Origin: Campylobacter upsaliensis
Lineage (GTDB): Bacteria > Campylobacterota > Campylobacteria > Campylobacterales > Campylobacteraceae
Direction of reading: 5' to 3'
DNA length: 64,000 nucleotides
NCBI RefSeq assembly: GCF_900637395.1
Contig: NZ_LR134372.1
Span: 558,001-622,000 of the forward strand
Every line of letters starts with the position of its first letter. Positions within the stretch are counted from its first letter, which is position 1. The notes beneath the pieces are model-generated. The model was not told the DNA's origin and did no database searches. It saw nothing but the letters and a program-made list of their open reading frames with translations. The position numbers and the translations under genes were made by a program. Below, piece by piece: positions 59,304 through 64,000 of this stretch.

Positions 59304-60047
59304 TTAATCCTCTATGATGATTTGACCCTCGCCAAAGAGTCCGGGCTTTAAATCCTTAGCATAAACTTCGGCGTAAATTTTTCTTGTCTTAGGCTCTATG
59401 CTAGGGTAGATAAGGGCTATTTTGCCTTCTCTTTGTTTTTGTTCCCCGTCAATTTTATAGAGGAATTTTTGTCCAAGCTTGACCCTATCTTTAAATTTCT
59501 CATCAAAGCTTAAAATAAGCTTTACATCAGGATAAGAAAAAATTTCAATCAAAACACGCCCCACGCCTCCCACGCCCTCGCCAACTTGTATGAATTTATT
59601 TGCAATTATCCCATCATAAGGGGCGACTAGCCTTTTTTTCTCAAGGATATTTTCATAATAGGCAATGTTTAATTTTGCCTTTTCAAGTCTTAATCTAGCA
59701 CCATTAAAAGCACTTTGTATATCCTCAAAGCTCTGTTTGTCAATTACCTCACGCACGGCTTTAAATTTTTGCATTTTGCTTTGTGCATTTTGAAATTCTA
59801 CTAGGGCTAGAGCGTGGTCGTTTTTAGCATTTTGAAGGGCTATTTTTTCGCTTTTGCTATCAAGACTTAGGATTAAATCGCCTTTTTTAACATTTTGCGA
59901 AACCTCGACAAAAATTTGCTCTACTACACCCACACTTTCAAGGACTAATCGACTTTGCATTTTAGCCTCGACATTAAAACTCGCATAAAGCTCCTCCGCC
60001 CTCACAAAAGAAAGGCTAAATAAAAAAAGAAGCCAAATTTGTTTCAT
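59304..60047 (-). CDS. cmeE: Periplasmic adaptor CmeE
   Basis: Membrane-fusion protein of 247 residues, short for the class but as in C. jejuni CmeE. The signal peptide ends ...SFVRA. The lipoyl halves are LVLESVGVVEQIFVEVSQNVKKGDLILSLD (ends only) and LVAPYDGIIANKFIQVGEGV, separated by a coiled-coil hairpin of about 70 residues. A beta-barrel segment follows with FSYPDVKLILSFDEKFKDRV. It overlaps cmeD by 4 bases and bridges CmeF with the outer-membrane CmeD. Confidence 0.9.
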   Translation of the reverse strand: MKQIWLLFLFSLSFVRAEELYASFNVEAKMQSRLVLESVGVVEQIFVEVSQNVKKGDLILSLDSKSEKIALQNAKNDHALALVEFQNAQSKMQKFKAVREVIDKQSFEDIQSAFNGARLRLEKAKLNIAYYENILEKKRLVAPYDGIIANKFIQVGEGVGGVGRVLIEIFSYPDVKLILSFDEKFKDRVKLGQKFLYKIDGEQKQREGKIALIYPSIEPKTRKIYAEVYAKDLKPGLFGEGQIIIED

Positions 60048-61309
60048 TGTATTTCCTTACTTAAGTCAAATCCTGCGGTAAAATAATAATTTGCCTTAGT
60101 GATTTCAAACTCATTTTTAGCAAGCTCTAAATCACTCATTGCTTTAAATTTAAGCTCTAAGGCTTGTAAATATTCTACATAAGAGCAAAGTCCAGCACTA
60201 TATTTTTTATTGACACTTTCAAAAGCCAAATTCGCTGCGTTTAGACTATATTTTAATGCCTCAATTTGCTCTTTTAAGACGGCTAAATTTTTCTTTAAAT
60301 AGCTTAATTCTTCTTCATTTTGTCTTTTAAGCAACTCATAATTTGCTCTTTGAATTTGCAAAGCCAAACGCTTATTTTCAAGCTCTTTATTTCTCGTGCC
60401 AAAATCAAAAATTTTCCACTCCAAGCCTAGCATAATTTGATTTGCCGTTCCACTTTCGCTAAACATTGCTGAGGCTAAGTTTTGATAGGGGGTGGGGAGT
60501 TTTGGATTGTGATGATTATCATAAAAACTCAAATGATTTTGCACGAAAAATTTAGGAAAAAACTCCGCTCTAGCAGCCTTTACTCCCTCGTTTGCTAAGT
60601 CAATTTGTTCTCTAGCCTTTAAAACTTTAGCGTTTTGACTTTGCGTTTTTTGTGGCTCTTTTAGCCTTGCTTTTCCTTGTGGAGTGAAAGTTCTTGCTGT
60701 AAGGATGAAAAGCTCTTTTTTGATATTTTCTAGCTTTAAAATTCTTTGAGAAAGCTCTAAAGAAGCCAAGTGAAACTTCGCCCTAATGCTTTCTAATTCA
60801 TCTTTAGCACTAAGTCCAGCATTATAAAAGCTTTCAAGTCTTGTTAAGCTTTGCTTTAAAAAGGTCTTTTTTTGCTCTCCAGCTTTGATTAATTCTTCAA
60901 GGCTAAGGTAGTTAAAATAAAGCGTAGCCGCATTTAAAGCAAGGAGGTTTTTTTGCTCTTTTTCATCAAGCCTTGCTAGAATTTCTTGTAATTTTAAGCT
61001 TTTAATATGTGCTTCTCTCTTGCCTCCGTCATACAGTAAGAAATTTAAGCTAAGTCTTGAAAAAAGGCTTTCATTAGGCTCTGTAAGTGCGCGGTCTTTG
61101 TTATTTGCTATGTAACCAGAACTAAGGCTTAAATTTGGCAGATACGCCCTAAAAGCCGCATCTTTTTGTGCTACACTTTGCAGCGTTTGAAGCTCTTTAA
61201 TAAGATAGCTTTCATTATGCAAACTAAGCTCTATAAGCTCATTTAAATTTGAGGCTTTTAAAAAAAGTGGCGTTAGGATTAAAACTAGGCATTTATTAAT
61301 TTTTTTCAT
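60044..61309 (-). CDS. cmeD: Outer-membrane efflux channel CmeD
   Basis: TolC-family channel of 421 residues with an N-terminal signal peptide (residues about 1-19, ...LFLKA). Two helical repeats are visible: LNELIELSLHNESYLIKELQTLQ in the first half and GVKAARAEFFPKFFV near residue 240 in the second. First gene of cmeDEF. No ribosome site precedes the ATG, and a TATAAT -10 ends only 5 bases upstream, so the message would start at or next to the ATG. Confidence 0.9.
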   Translation of the reverse strand: MKKINKCLVLILTPLFLKASNLNELIELSLHNESYLIKELQTLQSVAQKDAAFRAYLPNLSLSSGYIANNKDRALTEPNESLFSRLSLNFLLYDGGKREAHIKSLKLQEILARLDEKEQKNLLALNAATLYFNYLSLEELIKAGEQKKTFLKQSLTRLESFYNAGLSAKDELESIRAKFHLASLELSQRILKLENIKKELFILTARTFTPQGKARLKEPQKTQSQNAKVLKAREQIDLANEGVKAARAEFFPKFFVQNHLSFYDNHHNPKLPTPYQNLASAMFSESGTANQIMLGLEWKIFDFGTRNKELENKRLALQIQRANYELLKRQNEEELSYLKKNLAVLKEQIEALKYSLNAANLAFESVNKKYSAGLCSYVEYLQALELKFKAMSDLELAKNEFEITKANYYFTAGFDLSKEIQ

Positions 61310-61314
61310 AATTT

Positions 61315-61322
61315 ATTATAAT
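61315..61322. promoter_or_regulatory. Symmetric -10 element shared by cmeD and the sirtuin gene
   Basis: ATTATAAT is its own reverse complement, so TATAAT reads out in both directions: 61315-61320 for cmeD on the minus strand and 61317-61322 for the sirtuin gene on the plus strand. The plus-strand leader would be about 32 bases; the minus-strand leader would be zero to a few bases. Confidence 0.5.
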
Positions 61323-61360
61323 ACGCTTTAAATAAATTTTTCTTTTAATGGAATTTTGCG

Positions 61361-62053
61361 ATGAAAAATGTAATGATATTAAGCGGTGCAGGACTTAGCG
61401 CACCAAGTGGCTTAAAGACTTTTAGAGACAATGACGGACTTTGGGAGGAGTATGATGTAATGGAGGTTTGCTCTGCTTCAGGTTTTAGAAAAAATCCTCA
61501 AAAAGTTTTAGATTTTTATGACCTTCGCCGTGCAAGTCTTGCTAGGGTTAAGCCAAATTATGCACATTTTGCTCTAGCAAAGCTTAAGGCTAAATTCCCT
61601 CACAATATCTTTATGCTAACGCAAAATGTCGATGATTTACTTGAACGCGCAAATTGCGAGGGCGTGATACACCTACACGGCTTTTTACCAGAGCTTCGTT
61701 GCTTAAAATGTAAAAAAGTTTTTAACATAGGCTATGAAAGCATACAAAATAAAACTTGCCCATCTTGTCAAAGTGCCAATTTAAGGCATAATATCGTAAT
61801 GTTTGAAGAGCAAGCGCCCGAGTATCAAAGGCTTTACGAGCTCTTAGAGCAAACGCATTTATTTATAGCCATAGGCACGAGTGGGGTGGTTTTACCTGTG
61901 GGGCATTATGCAAAGATGTGTGAAAAAAGCATTTTAAATTTGCTTGAGAGTGATGAGGGCTTGGAGGCTTGTTTTACTAAGGTGTATAAAGAGGATATTT
62001 TAAGTGCTGTGGATAAAATTATTTTAGATGTAGAGGAGTTTTTAAGTGTTTAA
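61361..62053 (+). CDS. cobB: NAD-dependent protein deacylase (sirtuin)
   Basis: Class III sirtuin of 230 residues removing acetyl or longer acyl groups from lysine with NAD. It has ILSGAGLSAPSGLKTFRD near residue 6, FMLTQNVDDLLERA near residue 83, and a zinc ribbon with CLKCKK and CPSCQS (about 117-145). The FYDLRR stretch near residue 52 carries the Tyr-x-x-Arg pair that in CobB/SIRT5 binds succinyl groups, so desuccinylation is likely. It overlaps the LysE-type gene by 8 bases. Confidence 0.92.
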   Translation: MKNVMILSGAGLSAPSGLKTFRDNDGLWEEYDVMEVCSASGFRKNPQKVLDFYDLRRASLARVKPNYAHFALAKLKAKFPHNIFMLTQNVDDLLERANCEGVIHLHGFLPELRCLKCKKVFNIGYESIQNKTCPSCQSANLRHNIVMFEEQAPEYQRLYELLEQTHLFIAIGTSGVVLPVGHYAKMCEKSILNLLESDEGLEACFTKVYKEDILSAVDKIILDVEEFLSV

Positions 62054-62645
62054 AAGTTTATTAGACGGCATTTTGCTAGGCATTGGTGTGGCTGTGCCTT
62101 TTGGACCTGTGAATTTGCTTACGCTTTCTTATGCACTCGTTTCTTTTAGAAGTGCCTTTTTTGTAGGATTTGGGGCTTTAATGGGAGATGTATTTTATTT
62201 AACTTTGTTAAATTTTGGACTTTTACATTTTTTAAATCAAACTTGGTTTTTAAAGATTTTAGCGATTTTTGGTTTTTGCTTTTTTACTTATATTGCCTTT
62301 TTGACACTTAGAAAAAAGCCAGAAAATTTGGAAATTCAAAAAAGTAAAATTGATAAATCTTACGCAAAAAGCTTTTTAAAGGGCTTGTTTTTAAATCTTT
62401 TAAATCCCTATGTCATAGGCTTTTGGCTTTCTTTTGCCTCTCTTAGTGTGAGTAATCAATATCCCATAGCCTTAACGCTAGGGCTTGTGAGTTTCATTTT
62501 TATTTGGATTTTGGCTTTGCCGTTTTTTGTGGGGAAATTCAGCCATTTATTTAAGGCGAAAGTGATATACTATATCAATGTTTTTTCAGCTTTGATTATA
62601 GAATATTTTGCTCTAAATTTACTTTATAAAACTTTTTGGGGATAG
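62046..62645 (+). CDS. LysE/RhtB-family exporter
   Basis: Inner-membrane exporter of 199 residues with about six hydrophobic segments. The N-terminal motif GIGVAVPFGPVNLLTLSYAL is the LysE signature, with the conserved glycine and proline. Members export amino acids such as lysine, threonine or homoserine lactones; no substrate can be named here. The GTG start at 62046 lies 5 bases after a GAGGAG site within the sirtuin gene, with an 8-base overlap. dapE follows after 3 bases. Confidence 0.88.
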   Translation: MFKSLLDGILLGIGVAVPFGPVNLLTLSYALVSFRSAFFVGFGALMGDVFYLTLLNFGLLHFLNQTWFLKILAIFGFCFFTYIAFLTLRKKPENLEIQKSKIDKSYAKSFLKGLFLNLLNPYVIGFWLSFASLSVSNQYPIALTLGLVSFIFIWILALPFFVGKFSHLFKAKVIYYINVFSALIIEYFALNLLYKTFWG

Positions 62646-62648
62646 AAA

Positions 62649-63746
62649 ATGAACGCTAAGGAATTTTTAATCGAACTTTTGAAATTTAAATCCATCACGC
62701 CAAATGATGACGGAGCGTTAAATTTCATCGCTTTAGAGCTTGAGGACTTTGAGGCTTTTTTCATCGAAAAAGAGGGGGTTAAAAACCTACTTTTAACTAA
62801 GAAATTTAACGATGAGGGCGAGCATTTAGCCTTTGGAGGGCATATTGATGTCGTGCCTAGTGGAGAGGGCTGGGAAAATGAGCCTTTTGAGCCTGTGGAA
62901 AAAGAGGGTTTTATCTATGCAAGGGGTTCGCAAGATATGAAAAGTGGGGTTGCTGCCTTTGTGAGTGCTGTAAAAAATGCCAATTTTAAAGGCTCTCGTC
63001 TTTCTTTGCTGCTTACAAGTGATGAAGAGGGCGAGGCGAAATATGGCACTTTGGAGCTTTTAAAATTTATGGAGGAGAAAAATATGCTTCCTGGTTACGC
63101 CATAGTCGCAGAGCCTACTTGTGTGAAAAGCTTTGGCGATAGCATTAAAATAGGCAGACGCGGTTCAATTAATGGCAAACTTTTAATTAGAGGTAAGCAA
63201 GGGCACGCCGCCTATCCTGAAAAAGCTATTAATCCCATCCACGACTTTGCACCTGTTTTGAAATTTTTAGCAGGATTTGACCTAGACCCCGGAAGTGCTG
63301 AATTTGCACCCTCTAAAATCGTCCTAACCGACATAAGGGCAGGGCTTGGTGTGAGTAATGTAACGCCAAATGATTTAAGATTAATGCTTAATGTTAGAAA
63401 TTCTAACGATACAAGCGTTGAAGATGTGCGAAATTATATAGAAAAGCTTTGCCACGGGCTTAATTATGAGCTTTTTCTTACACAAAGCTCCAAGCCTTTT
63501 TTAACGGACGCAAATAGCAAAATCGTGCAAAAGCTTAATCAAAGCGTGCAAAAAATAAGTGGCGTTGTGCCTGAGCTTAATACCAAAGGCGGCACGAGCG
63601 ATGCACGCTTTTTTGCGGAATTTGGCGTGAATGTGGCGGAATTTGGCGTGAGAAATGACACGATTCACGCGGTTAATGAAAGGGTGAGTGTGGAGGATTT
63701 TGAAAAGCTTTGTTTGGTTTTTAAAGATTTGGTGGAGAATTTTTAA
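62649..63746 (+). CDS. dapE: Succinyl-diaminopimelate desuccinylase
   Basis: Zinc enzyme of lysine and diaminopimelate synthesis, 365 residues. It has [14 protein letters not shown] with the first histidine ligand near residue 65, [14 protein letters not shown] with the bridging aspartate near 97, and [14 protein letters not shown] with the catalytic glutamate near 128. [15 protein letters not shown] (near 312) and the C-terminal [12 protein letters not shown] histidine are also present. All ligands are visible, so it should be active. The stop shares one base with the next start (TAATG). With lysC at 32386 it feeds cell-wall precursor synthesis. Confidence 0.95.
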   Translation: MNAKEFLIELLKFKSITPNDDGALNFIALELEDFEAFFIEKEGVKNLLLTKKFNDEGEHLAFGGHIDVVPSGEGWENEPFEPVEKEGFIYARGSQDMKSGVAAFVSAVKNANFKGSRLSLLLTSDEEGEAKYGTLELLKFMEEKNMLPGYAIVAEPTCVKSFGDSIKIGRRGSINGKLLIRGKQGHAAYPEKAINPIHDFAPVLKFLAGFDLDPGSAEFAPSKIVLTDIRAGLGVSNVTPNDLRLMLNVRNSNDTSVEDVRNYIEKLCHGLNYELFLTQSSKPFLTDANSKIVQKLNQSVQKISGVVPELNTKGGTSDARFFAEFGVNVAEFGVRNDTIHAVNERVSVEDFEKLCLVFKDLVENF

Positions 63747-64000
63747 TGCAAATTTTAGAAGAGTATCAAAACAAACTTTTAGAAATTTATAAAACAAAAG
63801 ATTTTGGTGAGCATTCTTTTCGCACACCGCTTGAAAATTTGCTAAATGCACTTAAGATTGAAAATGTCAAAATCATACAAGAAGCTTTAAGCAAAGATGA
63901 AAAAGGCGTAGCTAGGGCGGATTTTAAAATTTATAAACACATCAATTCTAAAGATAAGTTAAGCTATAACGCTCTTGTTGGCTTTGTAGAGTGTAAAAAT
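63746..64000 (+). CDS. N-terminal fragment of a restriction-modification enzyme, cut by the window end
   Basis: First 85 codons only. ATG at 63746 overlaps the dapE stop by one base and follows GGTGGAG. RTPLENLLNALKIEN, then ARADFKIYKHINSK and ALVGFVECKN match the start of fused restriction-methylation proteins. The Asp in ADF and the Glu-Cys-Lys in VECK resemble the PD-(D/E)xK nuclease core (D...ExK). In C. jejuni a type IIG gene (cjeI) lies near dapE and the sirtuin gene, which fits. The methylase part would be outside the window. Confidence 0.6.
   Translation, partial: MQILEEYQNKLLEIYKTKDFGEHSFRTPLENLLNALKIENVKIIQEALSKDEKGVARADFKIYKHINSKDKLSYNALVGFVECKN

Overview
The window is AT-rich, densely packed bacterial chromosome with almost no intergenic space. 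The gene content and order point to Campylobacter, in the thermotolerant C. jejuni/C. upsaliensis/C. helveticus neighbourhood. Evidence includes HobA, the CmeDEF efflux pump, MagIII glycosylase, non-haem ferritin beside a peptidoglycan O-acetylation cluster, long poly-G contingency tracts, and the gene strings hemW-rppH-lysC-hobA-holB-folP-ligA-tlyA-ribF-cmoA and yajC-secD-secF-leuS-lptE-x-folC-M23-bactofilin-mfd. The species cannot be fixed from the sequence alone. I see no rRNA, tRNA, CRISPR array, prophage or insertion sequence, and no gene-free stretch longer than 300 bases.

Layout. 1-3668 (+): the tail of a restriction-modification specificity domain, a Lol-type permease, hemE and a radical SAM enzyme. 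3634-11120 (-): a tight operon aroB, MscS channel, mtaB, FtsH-like ATPase, thiD, thiE, hemD. 11157-13825 (-): a DMT-family transporter and a phase-variable DUF2972-type gene that is out of frame at a 16-base poly-G tract. 14120-18132 (+): ferritin, then patA-patB-ape1 for peptidoglycan O-acetylation. 18156-20551 (+): M48 protease, prmC, panD. 20605-27260 (+): a MacAB-type efflux system with its outer-membrane factor, two tandem nitroreductases and an FAD oxidoreductase. 27386-27685 (+): a small gene directly behind a near-perfect sigma-54 promoter. 27721-30518 (-): a second phase-variable gene, a repeat-rich autotransporter, also out of frame at a 16-base poly-G tract. 30778-31839 (-): hemW.

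31916-40017 (+) is the rppH-to-cmoA operon, covering RNA decapping, aspartate kinase, replication initiation and polymerase clamp loading, folate, ligase, rRNA methylation, flavin and tRNA modification. Lnt (-) and yajC (+) are divergent with overlapping 5' ends. From 41307 one continuous run of overlapping genes goes to 54412: protein export, leuS, LPS assembly, folate, cell-shape peptidase and bactofilin, transcription-coupled repair and a base-excision glycosylase. 54409-56249 holds a secreted PepSY-like protein, a rhomboid protease, SixA and a ComEA-like protein. 56295-61309 (-) is cmeDEF. 61361-63746 (+) is a sirtuin, a LysE exporter and dapE, and the window ends inside the first 85 codons of another restriction enzyme.

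Most of the window is conserved core genome. The accessory signals are the two switched-off surface or transferase genes, the restriction genes at both edges, and a few unusual control regions: a sigma-54 promoter with almost no leader, a symmetric -10 shared by cmeD and the sirtuin gene, and a terminator built into the last codons of ferritin.
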